Assembly (NCBI GenBank): GCA_947426945.1
Contig: CANEFX010000002.1
Coordinates: 1-64,000 of the forward strand
Direction: 5' to 3'
Origin: an uncultured Bacillota bacterium
GTDB lineage: Bacteria; Bacillota; Clostridia; Oscillospirales; Oscillospiraceae
DNA length: 64,000 bases
Shown: positions 34,530 through 41,790 of the stretch, piece by piece
How the letters are laid out: each line of letters starts with the position of its first letter
Position numbering within the stretch: position 1 is the first letter of the stretch
Position numbers and translations under genes: made by a program
Notes under the pieces: model-generated
Seen by the model: the letters and a program-made list of their open reading frames with translations, nothing else
What the model was told of the DNA's origin: nothing
Databases searched by the model: none

Positions 34530-34983
34530 TGCGTTTCCTCCTCCCCAAATTCAGGGTTTCCTTGATCTTTTTCACATACCGCCGGGATACATAGACCTTC
34601 ACCGCTTCATCCAGCGTCATGCAAATAGTGCCCGACAGAGACAGGTCCACCGCCGTAACCCGGCTCAGATTGATGATCTCTGCGTTGGAGATGCGCACAA
34701 ACCGTGCCGCGTCCAGCTGCTCCTCCAGCTCATACAGGCGCAGGGGAACCGCATACACCTCCCCCGCCGTCTGGGCGGACACGCCCTTGCCATCGGCATA
34801 AAACCGAAGGAAATCCCCCTGGGGCAGAAGCAGCTTCTCCTCCCCCCGGCTCACCGGAATGGGGCCCAGGGTCAGCCTGGACAGACTGTCCGCCAAGCGA
34901 CGCAGCTCTTCGCTCTCCGCCCCGGCCAAAATCACGATTTTTGGCTCCTGCCGGCCGGGCTCAGTCCTGATTTCCACCTCCAC
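34516..34983 (-). CDS. LytTR-domain DNA-binding regulator
   Basis: A 155-residue protein with a short N-terminal domain and a LytTR domain at about residues 50-150: LLPQGDFLRFYADGKGVSAQ, YELEEQLDAARFVRISNAEIIN, VKVYVSRRYVKKIKETL. There is no receiver domain, so it is not a normal two-component regulator; such stand-alone LytTR proteins are controlled by a membrane partner, here the DUF3021-like gene that overlaps its end. Direct repeats upstream at 35044-35080 are probable binding sites, so it should control its own operon. Confidence 0.85.
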   Translation of the reverse strand: MEVEIRTEPGRQEPKIVILAGAESEELRRLADSLSRLTLGPIPVSRGEEKLLLPQGDFLRFYADGKGVSAQTAGEVYAVPLRLYELEEQLDAARFVRISNAEIINLSRVTAVDLSLSGTICMTLDEAVKVYVSRRYVKKIKETLNLGRRKRNGGG

Positions 34984-35043
34984 GTGCCTCCCCCCTCTTG
35001 CTTTTTAGTATAATCCCTCTCCCCCGTCCTGTCCATCGTTTTG

Positions 35044-35080
35044 GGACGGTCGGTCATTTTTTGCGGACAGTCGGCCGTTT
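35044..35080 (-). promoter_or_regulatory. Direct-repeat LytTR binding sites
   Basis: GGACGGTCGG at 35044 and GGACAGTCGG at 35065 repeat with a 21-bp period, each followed by a T-rich run. LytTR proteins bind direct repeats two helical turns apart. They lie 60-100 bp upstream of the lytTR start codon. Confidence 0.65.
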
Positions 35081-35085
35081 TACCG

Positions 35086-35114
35086 TTGACAGACAGGCCA
35101 AGTTGGGCTAAAAT
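35086..35114 (+). promoter_or_regulatory. Strong sigma-A promoter towards tRNA-Arg
   Basis: TTGACA (35086-35091), a 17-bp spacer and TAAAAT (35109-35114), 150 bp before the tRNA. No other gene lies between, so it probably makes the tRNA precursor. It sits back to back with the LytTR repeats. Confidence 0.75.
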
Positions 35115-35264
35115 AGCATAGGCGTCCGCCCCAAGTACTCACCGCTTTACGAACACTGCAAATTCAGCGGCTGAGCGGCCGCCTCCCATGCAGGGGTACA
35201 GCACCCCGCTCCTGAAGCACAGGCACATGGCGGTCAATTCAATCCCACTTTTACAATTTCATAG

Positions 35265-35341
35265 GCCCGCGTAGCTCAGCTGGATAGAGCGACCGCCTCC
35301 TAAGCGGTAGGCCAGAGGTTCGAATCCTCCCGCGGGTGCCA
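35265..35341 (+). tRNA. tRNA-Arg, anticodon CCU
   Basis: A 77-nt cloverleaf with encoded CCA. The acceptor is GCCCGCG/CGCGGGT (G-U at the first pair), the D arm GCTC/GAGC, the anticodon stem ACCGC/GCGGT with loop CTCCTAA, so the anticodon is CCU reading AGG. The T arm is AGAGG-TTCGAAT-CCTCC with one A-C mismatch at its base. A hairpin follows at once (35345-35376) and a strong terminator at 35391. Confidence 0.97.
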
Positions 35342-35390
35342 AAAATGCCGTAGATTTTTCTAGAATCTGCGGCGTTTTCCTGGACGCACA

Positions 35391-35426
35391 AACGGGCGGT
35401 GTCTCGCTGACACCGCCCGTTTTTTG
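35391..35426. terminator. Strong terminator downstream of tRNA-Arg
   Basis: ACGGGCGGTGTC and its complement form a perfect 12-bp stem with a 5-base loop, followed by TTTTTTG. It can also end the minus-strand cysteine-rich gene. Confidence 0.88.
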
Positions 35427-35537
35427 TTGTTCGCCTGCTTGCGCCGACCCGTTTTCTGCCGCCCTTAAAAACATTGATCTCACCTGGTTTTCATGTCTTC
35501 TTGCTGCAGCGCCCTTGAGGCCGGAATTTTCTTTAGC

Positions 35538-36284
35538 TCAGCGTTGGCAGCAGCCTCCGCCGGCGCTGCTGGTGGTGGTGATGGTGTTGGGCGGGAAGAA
35601 TTCGTCCACGGGGAACTGGACGCAGCGGAACATGTCGCAGGGGTCCTGTTCACAATTGTCGTTATCGCAGCTGCAATCCTTGGTGGGGATGCAGTAGTCG
35701 TAGACGGGGATCAGCAGCTGGGTGTCCCGCTCCAGACGGATGATGGAGAACTGGCCCAGGGTGATGAACAACCGGTGCTGATCGCCGCCGGTCACCAGCT
35801 CGTCGCCGAAGCAGGCGGCCACCGCCATGGGGATATCCACGCAGCCGCAGTCGCAGGGGCGGCATTCGCACACATCCACCAGCTTCAGGCTGAGGATCAG
35901 AGGATCGACGGCCTCCACCACTGCGGTGGGCAGATTGGACTGGGGTACACACTGGACCTGACTCTCGTTGTTCTCAGAGGTAAAGCTCTTGGAGCCGCTC
36001 TCGCTGCCGAAGAGCACCACCCGCTTGCTGAACGCAGCCAGACCGCAGACCTGAACGGGGCGGGCCGCCCCCACGAAGGCGTCGGCGGTAATACGGTAGA
36101 AATACCGCACATCCACAGTATAGAAACCCCGGTTGAAGGTAACCGGTTCCACATCAATGTACGCGTACAGCAGCTCGGCACTTCCGGCCTTGATGGACTG
36201 GGCCCGATCAATCACCTCCTGAGAGCAGCGGGTGGGATAAACTCTCAGATCCTCAACGCAGTCCTTATCGAAAGATATAGCGTC
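35538..36284 (-). pseudogene. Cysteine-rich Clostridia protein, 5' end cut off at the prophage junction
   Basis: The open frame runs from 36284 to the stop at 35538 (248 codons) but has no ATG, GTG or TTG in its first 23 codons; it starts right after an in-frame TAA at 36285. Residues such as DKDCVEDLRVYPTRC before the first GTG (36215) look like real protein, continuing smoothly into AELLYAYIDVEPVTFNRGFY and RVVLFGSESG. Cysteines cluster in CECRPCDCGC and near DCSCDNDNCEQDPCD. From memory this matches a common Clostridia family of about 260 residues whose N-terminus carries a start and a short extra segment, missing here. The function is unknown; a spore-surface role is only a guess. It seems to be split by prophage insertion. 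Confidence 0.7.
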
Positions 36285-36338
36285 TTATATATTGCATTTT
36301 TTACGTCGACGAATTATCTCTCTTTAGAGAATTCATGA
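36285..36338. other. Likely prophage attachment junction (left end)
   Basis: This 54-bp AT-rich stretch lies between the truncated host gene and the phage endolysin gene. ATATA-GCGTCT-TATAT at 36275-36290 is an imperfect inverted repeat exactly where host coding sequence stops, a plausible recombinase core. The matching right junction would be outside the window. Confidence 0.55.
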
Positions 36339-37091
36339 CTATCTCCGGCTCCGCAGCGCGAAAGCGGCGGCCTCGGCTTTGGTGCACAGCGCCTGCGGCC
36401 GGGTGGAGGCGGTGATGATCCCTGCCTCCTTTGCCCTGTCCCACTCCCCGTTGCTGCGGGCCCAGGCGGGCACGTCCTTCTCCTCCCGCTCCTTCAGGTA
36501 GCGGTCCATAAATCCCTTCCACTGCTCATAGGTCACAATCTCTTCCTCCTCATAGCTCACATAGGGCAGAAAGCCCCATTTCCTCCAGGTCCGGGCGTTA
36601 TGTCCGGGAACCTTCCCCAGATTCCCCACAGCGGTAATCTGTACGCCGTTGACCCACTTGGGGGAGCACTCCACGGCCAGCCCATCCCCGATGTACAGCC
36701 CGATGTGTCCTGGCAGCCACACCGCCGCCCCGGGGACAATCTCCCGGAAATCGTCGGTCACACCTCTGCACAGCCGGATCATTCCGTCGGCGCTGACGTC
36801 CGGCACACCATTGGCATTGTACCGCGCCCCGCCGTAGTTTGCGGAGAGGTCGCCGCTCCAGCCCCACAGAATGCCCTTGATCAGGTTGACGCAGTCAAAG
36901 CCGAAGGTATCGGCTGTGGCGGCGTGAATCATCCTAGTCCGGGCGGCGGCCCTGTTATAGTCGTGGTTATTCGTATACCGCTTCTTGTTGGCGGCGGTCA
37001 TGGGCGCTCCGAAACAGCCCATGACATACAGGGTCTTGTAGTGCTCCGCCACATCCACGCAGCGCCGGACCAGCTCCTGAGCCCTCATCAT
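36339..37091 (-). CDS. Phage endolysin, NlpC/P60-like
   Basis: A 250-residue cell-wall hydrolase. The N-terminal 165 residues have an NlpC/P60-type active site: C67 in DTFGFDCVNLIKGILWGW and H129 in LPGHIGLYIGDG. The C-terminal 80 residues (ARSNGEWDRAKEAGIITAST, LCTKAEAAAFALRS) resemble an SLH-like or binding module. It would cut peptide bonds in peptidoglycan at the end of lytic growth. The ATG overlaps the holin stop (ATGA). It is the last phage gene before the left junction. Confidence 0.85.
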   Translation of the reverse strand: MMRAQELVRRCVDVAEHYKTLYVMGCFGAPMTAANKKRYTNNHDYNRAAARTRMIHAATADTFGFDCVNLIKGILWGWSGDLSANYGGARYNANGVPDVSADGMIRLCRGVTDDFREIVPGAAVWLPGHIGLYIGDGLAVECSPKWVNGVQITAVGNLGKVPGHNARTWRKWGFLPYVSYEEEEIVTYEQWKGFMDRYLKEREEKDVPAWARSNGEWDRAKEAGIITASTRPQALCTKAEAAAFALRSRR

Positions 37092-37303
37092 GCCTTATCA
37101 CCGTCCTGCCTGTCCACCACATCCTGCACCTTCTGACTCTGGGTGCCGAAGTAAAAGGCGATAATCACAGCATAGATGGTCATAAAGTCCTGGCTGATCT
37201 GCCCGGTGCAGGCCATATAGGCGAACACGCCGGTCAGCACCAGTGTCACCAGGGATTTGACGCTCATCAGCGCCCCCAGGCGCTTCAAAATCACATTATT
37301 CAT
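37088..37303 (-). CDS. Phage holin
   Basis: A 71-residue protein starting at 37303 (AAAGG 9 bp upstream), not at the earlier ATG that touches the ribosome site. It begins NNVILKRLGALMSVKSLVTL, has two hydrophobic segments (VTLVLTGVFAYMACTG and TIYAVIIAFYFG) and a charged C-terminus. Size, topology and the overlap with the endolysin gene fit a class II holin that opens the membrane for the endolysin. Confidence 0.8.
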   Translation of the reverse strand: MNNVILKRLGALMSVKSLVTLVLTGVFAYMACTGQISQDFMTIYAVIIAFYFGTQSQKVQDVVDRQDGDKA

Positions 37304-37541
37304 TGCGTTCATCCTTTCCGTTTCTCAGTACAGTCTTCAAGCACATCAGCAGCAGCTCCCCGCCGAAGAAGGCCAGGATCACCCCCAGCAGGGCGGCGGG
37401 GTCGTGGCCGGTGCGGGAGAGAATACGCAAGCTGTAAGCGCTGGCCACCGTCCCACAGATGACGCACCAGAGCACCATCAGCTTGGCGAACAGGTGCGGG
37501 ATGCGCATGAGCCTCCGCCATGCGGCTTTCAGCCGTTTCAC
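37296..37541 (-). CDS. Second small holin-like membrane protein
   Basis: An 81-residue protein starting at GTG 37541, which overlaps the stop of the upstream gene (GTGA). It has a basic amphipathic N-terminus (KRLKAAWRRLMRI) and two membrane helices (LFAKLMVLWCVICGTVASAY and AALLGVILAFFGGELLLMCL). It overlaps the holin gene by 8 bp. It may be a second holin, an antiholin or a membrane anchor of the lysis module; I cannot tell which. Confidence 0.72.
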   Translation of the reverse strand: MKRLKAAWRRLMRIPHLFAKLMVLWCVICGTVASAYSLRILSRTGHDPAALLGVILAFFGGELLLMCLKTVLRNGKDERNE

Positions 37542-37873
37542 AGTCCCAGCCTCCCCAGCACCATCCCCAGCACGGCTGCCAGCACCAGCCAGATGGAATT
37601 CTCCTTCAGCTTGTCCAGCAGACGGCCGGGCTTGATCTTCTGGTCCTCCTGATAGGAAACCACCTTGTCCAGCTTGCCGTCCATTTCGGTGATCTTGCTT
37701 TCCAGCCGCTGTTCCCGCAGGTTTCGCTCTTCCCGATCCTTGTAGTAGTCTTTCCGGAAACGCTCCTCCCGGTCCTGGCCGGTCTCCAGCGCCTCCACAC
37801 GCTGCTCCAGCAGGGCCAGCCGGGTCGCGCTGCGGCACTCCCGCCCCGGCTCGTTGACACATGTTTCAGGCAT
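37538..37873 (-). CDS. Coiled-coil protein with C-terminal membrane helix (XhlA-like)
   Basis: A 111-residue protein. Residues 20-85 are a charged coiled coil (ALLEQRVEALETGQDREERF, EQRLESKITEMDGKLDKVV) and residues 92-110 a membrane helix (SIWLVLAAVLGMVLGRLGL). The layout is like haemolysin XhlA proteins that work with holins in Bacillus phages. Its stop overlaps the start of the next small membrane gene. Role in lysis is inferred. Confidence 0.75.
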   Translation of the reverse strand: MPETCVNEPGRECRSATRLALLEQRVEALETGQDREERFRKDYYKDREERNLREQRLESKITEMDGKLDKVVSYQEDQKIKPGRLLDKLKENSIWLVLAAVLGMVLGRLGL

Positions 37874-37876
37874 TGG

Positions 37877-38008
37877 TTATACCTCCTCTTCTCCGGTGAT
37901 TTCATTCAGTTCCGCCCGGGTCAGCCGTCCGGCGTCGACCAGGGCCTCCAGCCGGGGCTTGTCCCACAGACGGGGGTAATATTTTTGGGCCAGCTCGTAC
38001 ACGCTCAC
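37877..38008 (-). CDS. XkdX-family phage protein
   Basis: A 43-residue protein from GTG 38008, which overlaps the previous stop (GTGA). It reads SVYELAQKYYPRLWDKPRLE, then VDAGRLTRAELNEITGEEEV, the XkdX pattern (aromatic-rich start, K/R-L-VxxGxIT-xE-EITGE). XkdX proteins lie between tail-fibre and lysis genes in many Firmicutes phages; their function is unknown. Confidence 0.85.
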   Translation of the reverse strand: MSVYELAQKYYPRLWDKPRLEALVDAGRLTRAELNEITGEEEV

Positions 38009-38346
38009 AAACTCACCCCCTGCATGGCCGCCAGAAAGTCCACATCCGCCCTCAGCTGCTCCTGCGAGGTGGGGGCGGCGCGGGGTAGTGCGGCCCGATC
38101 TGCGGCGATCTCCGCCTCCGTGCGGGCAACTGCCTGCTCCCCGTCCCAGCGGTACAGCGGAATGCCATCCATGGCCCGCAGGGACGGGTTCTCGTCCCCG
38201 TTGAGGAAAAGCCGGAACTGATACCCGCCCTGCTCGTTGATGCGGCCCTGGTCATCCGTGGTGATGTAGTGGCGGTTGTAGATGGGAGTCATCATTATCT
38301 CAAGCTCATTGGTCCCATCAATTTCTCTGGCGCTGTAATTATCATA
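38005..38346 (-). pseudogene. Small tail-associated phage gene, 3' part, split by IS200/IS605
   Basis: The frame ending at 38005 continues upstream past the ATG at 38295 (YDNYSAREIDGTNELEI before MMTPIYNRHYITTDDQGRIN) up to the IS left end at about 38346. On the other side of the IS, at 40113-40096, a start codon with AGGAGG begins MSRDFD in the same frame. Joined, they give a 119-residue protein. The product resembles small proteins between tail fibres and XkdX. An internal restart at 38295 could still give a 96-residue product, but AGGAGG is missing there. Confidence 0.72.
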
Positions 38347-38457
38347 CGTGGCGTAATACCCCTGCCTTTAGGCATGGGGATATAAGCCACACCTTGTTCC
38401 CCCGTAAAAAGGCTTCCGGGGATTGCATTAGATATCGTTGAATGGTATAATGCGGTC

Positions 38458-38850
38458 ATGGAATATAAAAGTAATCACAATGTGGTGTACTCCTGCAAGT
38501 ATCATGTAGTCTGGTGCCCAAAATACCGCCGTAAGGTCTTGGTCAACGGTGTCGATGTGCGCTTAAAGGAACTCATAGAAGAAATCTGCAACGAATACCG
38601 CATCGACATCATAGAGATGGAAATCATGCCTGACCACATCCATTTGCTCATGGAGGTAGGCCCGCAATTTGGCGTACACAAAGCGGTAAAACTAATAAAA
38701 GGGCGAACTTCCCGCATTTTGAGGCAAGAGTATGGATGGCTCCGCTCAAGGCTTCCGTCTTTGTGGACAAACTCATATTTTGTTTCTACCGTTGGCGGAG
38801 CTCCTTTGTCGGTCATCAAGCAGTACATAGAGAACCAGAAGAATGTGTGA
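38458..38850 (+). CDS. tnpA: IS200/IS605 transposase TnpA (Y1 HUH)
   Basis: A 130-residue Y1 transposase. The HUH motif is H60-I-H62 in IMPDHIHLLMEV, and the catalytic tyrosine is Y123 in VIKQYIENQKN. The length is normal for TnpA, and nothing looks broken. It would cut single-stranded DNA at the end hairpins, most easily at replication forks. tnpB starts 9 bp after its stop. Confidence 0.95.
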   Translation: MEYKSNHNVVYSCKYHVVWCPKYRRKVLVNGVDVRLKELIEEICNEYRIDIIEMEIMPDHIHLLMEVGPQFGVHKAVKLIKGRTSRILRQEYGWLRSRLPSLWTNSYFVSTVGGAPLSVIKQYIENQKNV

Positions 38851-38859
38851 GGTGTAGAG

Positions 38860-39972
38860 ATGGAATACAGCTATAAATTCCGCATCTACCCCGACACGGT
38901 ACAGCTACAGCAGATACAGAGGACTTTTGGCTGCTGCCGGTTCGTCTGGAATCACTATCTTGCTTTGCGGAAAGAACTCTATGAGCAAAACGGAAAGACA
39001 ATGAACTATAATGCCTGCTCCGGGGATATGACACAGCTCAAGAAAATCCTGTCATGGCTGAAAGAGGTAGATGCAACCGCTCTGCAATCCTCTCTGCGTG
39101 ATTTGGACACTGCATACCAGAACTTCTTCCGGCGTGTGAAGCAGGGTGGGAAACCCGGGTATCCGAAATTCAAGAGCAAGCACGACCGCCAAAGAAGCTA
39201 CAAGAGCAAGTGCGTAGGTACGAATATCAAAGTGCTGGATAAGGCGGTGCAACTTCCGAAGCTCGGTTCTGTGAAGTGCCGTATCAGCAAAGAGGTCAAG
39301 GGCCGCATCCTGTCCGCAACAGTCAGTCAGAATCCCAGCGGGAAGTATTTCGTTGCCTTGTGCTGTACCGATGTGGAGATTGAACCGCTGCCCTCTACCG
39401 GGGCGGTGGCCGGTATCGACATGGGTCTGAAAGCATTTGCAATTACCTCCGATGGTATGGAGTATCCGAACCACAAACACCTTGCAAAATCTCAGAAGAA
39501 ACTTGCCAAACTCCAGCGGCAGCTGTCCCGAAAATCAAAGGGCAGTAACCGCCGGGAAAAGGCGAGAATCCAAGTAGCCCGTCTCCATGAGTACATCGCC
39601 AATCAGCGGAACGATATGCTCCACAAACTGTCTACCGGCCTTGTACGTGACTATGACCTGATAGCGATAGAGGATTTAGCGCCCTCCAACATGGTTAAAA
39701 ATCACAAGCTGGCCCAGTCTATCTCCGACGCATCCTGGGGTGAGTTCCGACGGCAGTTGGAGTACAAAGCGGCGTGGTACGGGAAACAGATTGTCACGGT
39801 TGACCGCTTCTTTCCGTCCAGTCAGCTATGTTCCTCCTGCGGTGCCCAGTGGCCCGGTACGAAAGACCTGTCTGTACGGGAATGGACTTGCCCCGTGTGC
39901 GGCACTGTCCATGACCGGGACGTGAACGCCGCAAAGAATATCTTGAATGAGGGGCTGCGCCTGTTGGCGTAG
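38860..39972 (+). CDS. tnpB: TnpB, RNA-guided nuclease of IS605
   Basis: A 370-residue TnpB. RuvC residues are D187 ([14 protein letters not shown]), E271 ([12 protein letters not shown]) and D354 ([13 protein letters not shown]); the zinc finger pairs are CSSCGAQW and WTCPVCG. The helical N-terminus [20 protein letters not shown] is typical. TnpB uses an RNA from the right end to cut the empty donor site, keeping the element in the genome. All catalytic residues are intact, so it is probably active. GAGGTG lies before the ATG. Confidence 0.95.
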   Translation: MEYSYKFRIYPDTVQLQQIQRTFGCCRFVWNHYLALRKELYEQNGKTMNYNACSGDMTQLKKILSWLKEVDATALQSSLRDLDTAYQNFFRRVKQGGKPGYPKFKSKHDRQRSYKSKCVGTNIKVLDKAVQLPKLGSVKCRISKEVKGRILSATVSQNPSGKYFVALCCTDVEIEPLPSTGAVAGIDMGLKAFAITSDGMEYPNHKHLAKSQKKLAKLQRQLSRKSKGSNRREKARIQVARLHEYIANQRNDMLHKLSTGLVRDYDLIAIEDLAPSNMVKNHKLAQSISDASWGEFRRQLEYKAAWYGKQIVTVDRFFPSSQLCSSCGAQWPGTKDLSVREWTCPVCGTVHDRDVNAAKNILNEGLRLLA

Positions 39973-40095
39973 TCCGTACATACGGTAGGGCGGGACACGC
40001 CCGAACCTATACACTCGGGGAGATTGTGTAAGTCCTCGCATGGTGCAGGCCGTAGTCAGCGAACCGAGAATCCCCCGGCTTTAGCCATGGGGAGT
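39900..40095 (+). ncRNA. Probable omega (reRNA) guide RNA of TnpB
   Basis: In IS605 elements the guide RNA covers the 3' end of tnpB and the right-end hairpins, with the guide sequence just beyond the element. Here structured sequence with AGCC/GGCT-type hairpins continues to the right end, and the guide would be the phage DNA from 40096 on. Inferred from the family; the 5' limit is a guess. Confidence 0.45.
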
Positions 40096-40113
40096 GTCAA
40101 AATCGCGGCTCAT
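40096..40113 (-). pseudogene. 5' stub of the split small tail gene
   Basis: Six codons (MSRDFD) after a good AGGAGG site 7 bp upstream, which directly follows the stop of the tail-fibre gene. The reading frame then enters the IS right end. It is the missing start of the gene at 38005-38346. Confidence 0.7.
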
Positions 40114-40124
40114 TGTATGACCTC

Positions 40125-41060
40125 CTATAACCTGGCATCTGCTATCACAGCAAATGCGTAGACATGACTCGTATCGACGGTCTCCCCTCCGAACCAGACC
40201 GAATCAAATCCATCATCCTTAATAGCATTTGCATAAGCCGGGACATCCAGTGTAACGCCAGGCGCCCAATAACCCACTCTATTGAGATCATTACCATGGT
40301 ATAACGTCACTGCCGGAATGGCGCGCATCTTTACCGGGAATTGTACATTGCAAATCATGTGGGTGTTGTTATAAAATTCTCGAGATGCAAAATAGAAGTC
40401 AGACACCCAATAATACCTCTGTTCTTCAGCCAGCGCCTGCTGGAAGTTGGGCGGCGGGTCGTTGAGGACCCACTTACCGTCTGCAGTTTGGCGGGCAAGG
40501 GTCTGGCGGTCGCCAAACTCCAGTTTGCATGCAAAAGGCACTAAGTCGACGCCAGACGAATTATTAATCGCGACATGGGGTTGATGACTACCACCGCCCA
40601 AAAAATAGAGAGTCGCTATGTCCTGGGAAAAAAAGACTGGATGCGCATCCTCCCCGTCCCAGATTTGAATAATACCGCTGCCAAACACCAAGTCTCCGTT
40701 TGAAAACAAGACAGACATAGTCACCAGTTTGCCAAGCAAAAAATCAGTCAAACCCGGTTCAAGCTTTTGCCAGATCGTTTCGCCAGGGGCCCGAAGGACT
40801 AATCCGTCTTTAGTAAGAGCAACCGATCCGGTAGTCTTTAACCAGCTGCCTATCGTGTACACCCAGGGTGCGGTCCACTCCGTCTGTCCCGTCTGGTTGA
40901 TGGGAAGCTGCCCTCCGCCCTGCTGGGATCCGCCGCCCGCGAAATACCAGTTGCGCAGCAGATTGGGGTTGCTCACTGGCACAACCGCGTTACCCAGCCG
41001 CCGGTCAATCTCTTCGCCGCTGTAGCTAAGGTCTATCCCGGGCACATCACACGTACTCAT
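40125..41060 (-). CDS. Phage tail-fibre-like protein
   Basis: A 311-residue protein; the ATG at 41060 lies inside the end of the previous gene, and the longer frame is that gene's shadow. The N-terminus has PGIDLSYSGEEIDRRLGNAV and NLLRNWYFAGGGSQQGGGQL, then WPINQ-like collar sequence (TGQTEWTAPWVYTIGSWLKT). Such NLLxNWYF sequences start receptor-binding or fibre domains in many gut Firmicutes phages. The rest is beta-rich with a C-terminal SHVYAFAVIADARL. Host-receptor binding is inferred from position and composition. Confidence 0.75.
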   Translation of the reverse strand: MSTCDVPGIDLSYSGEEIDRRLGNAVVPVSNPNLLRNWYFAGGGSQQGGGQLPINQTGQTEWTAPWVYTIGSWLKTTGSVALTKDGLVLRAPGETIWQKLEPGLTDFLLGKLVTMSVLFSNGDLVFGSGIIQIWDGEDAHPVFFSQDIATLYFLGGGSHQPHVAINNSSGVDLVPFACKLEFGDRQTLARQTADGKWVLNDPPPNFQQALAEEQRYYWVSDFYFASREFYNNTHMICNVQFPVKMRAIPAVTLYHGNDLNRVGYWAPGVTLDVPAYANAIKDDGFDSVWFGGETVDTSHVYAFAVIADARL

Positions 41061-41481
41061 ACAATTCCCACCATTCATCTGTCCCTGGCTCAGATGTGTT
41101 TCCGTCCCGTCGGGAGTGCCACAGCTTGTCCTTATGGCTGACGATATCCCCATTGTTGTAAGCATCGTGCGCGCCTGTAGGCTGCGCCCAAACTGGATAT
41201 CCGTCGGCGTCCAGGCTTACCGGAATGTACAAAGTATCAGTGGTATCCGGCGGCCACTCTGCCGCGCTGGTATGTGCCTGCGTAGTCCTGTAGAGGATGG
41301 GGTCTCCGTTGCTGTCTGCTTTATAGGAGACGTACATCTCCCCCTTATATTGGACACCTGGAGCCCACTGAGGGAATACCGTCGCCACCTCTCTGGCCTG
41401 GCTCAATGGAAGAGTATTGGCGTAAATCTGGAGCGCACGGCGCAGCTGTTCCATACCCTGAATATCTTTTGCAGTAAACAT
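41047..41481 (-). CDS. Phage protein with carbohydrate-binding (ChiC/CBM5/12-like) module
   Basis: A 144-residue protein. The N-terminal part has helices (KDIQGMEQLRRALQIYANTL); the C-terminal 50 residues have the small CBM5/12 pattern, AYNNGDIVSHKDKLWHSRRD followed by NTSEPGTDEWWELYEYV with conserved tryptophans. It probably binds cell-surface sugar as part of the tail tip or fibre. AAGGAGG lies before the ATG. Confidence 0.8.
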   Translation of the reverse strand: MFTAKDIQGMEQLRRALQIYANTLPLSQAREVATVFPQWAPGVQYKGEMYVSYKADSNGDPILYRTTQAHTSAAEWPPDTTDTLYIPVSLDADGYPVWAQPTGAHDAYNNGDIVSHKDKLWHSRRDGNTSEPGTDEWWELYEYV

Positions 41482-41496
41482 TTTTGTTGATCCTCC

Positions 41497-41778
41497 TTAC
41501 ACAGCCCCCAGCAGGGCTCTGATCATGTCCTCAGCTGTGTATTGGGGCTCGGGCTCCAGCTCGGGCTCCGGGATGGGCAATGGCTTCCAGCCGGTCACGG
41601 CAGGAATGCCGTCCCGGTCCTCTACGGTGAGCTCCCCAAACGGATAGTTTTCCAGCGTCTCCGGCGCACCAAACTCTGGCGGAATGACCGCATAGCCCTC
41701 CGGAACTGGAATTTCTGCGGCGGTGGTCTGGTTGTCATGCCCCCCCGCCTCATTGGGAGTGATTTTAATAATTGTCAT
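41497..41778 (-). CDS. Small phage tail-region protein, unknown
   Basis: A 93-residue acidic, proline-rich protein (EIPVPEGYAVIPPEFGAPET, PLPIPEPELEPEPQYTAEDM) with a strong CAGGAGG site. The C-terminus ends in a short helix (DMIRALLGAV). Many Firmicutes phages carry a similar small protein between fibre genes; no function is known. Confidence 0.7.
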   Translation of the reverse strand: MTIIKITPNEAGGHDNQTTAAEIPVPEGYAVIPPEFGAPETLENYPFGELTVEDRDGIPAVTGWKPLPIPEPELEPEPQYTAEDMIRALLGAV

Positions 41779-41790
41779 GTCATCCTCCTG

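Larger units (their letters stand above)
38347..40095 (+). mobile_element. IS200/IS605-family insertion sequence
   Basis: A 1.75-kb element with tnpA and tnpB in tandem. The left end has a subterminal hairpin CCCCTGCCTTTAGGCATGGGG (in part, 38359-38379), the right end CCCCCGGCTTTAGCCATGGGG (40073-40093). No terminal inverted repeats or target duplication, as expected for peel-and-paste transposition. The boundaries are set by restoring the reading frame of the split phage gene, and could shift by a few bases. Confidence 0.9.

Noticed and set aside
35265-35341. tRNA-Arg as prophage attachment site
   Set aside because: tRNA genes are common targets, but nearly 950 bp of host-like DNA, including the cysteine-rich gene, lies between it and the first phage gene, and the tRNA is complete.
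35345-35376. Hairpin just after the tRNA as part of a phage att site
   Set aside because: It is a simple GCCG/CGGC stem consistent with tRNA processing or termination, and no duplicate was seen at the phage end.
35538-36215. GTG at 36215 as the true start of the cysteine-rich gene
   Set aside because: The GTG lies inside an AGGAGGTG sequence and cannot be served by it; conserved-looking residues continue upstream to the prophage junction.
38816-39034. Minus-strand frames within the IS element
   Set aside because: Complement of tnpA/tnpB without support.
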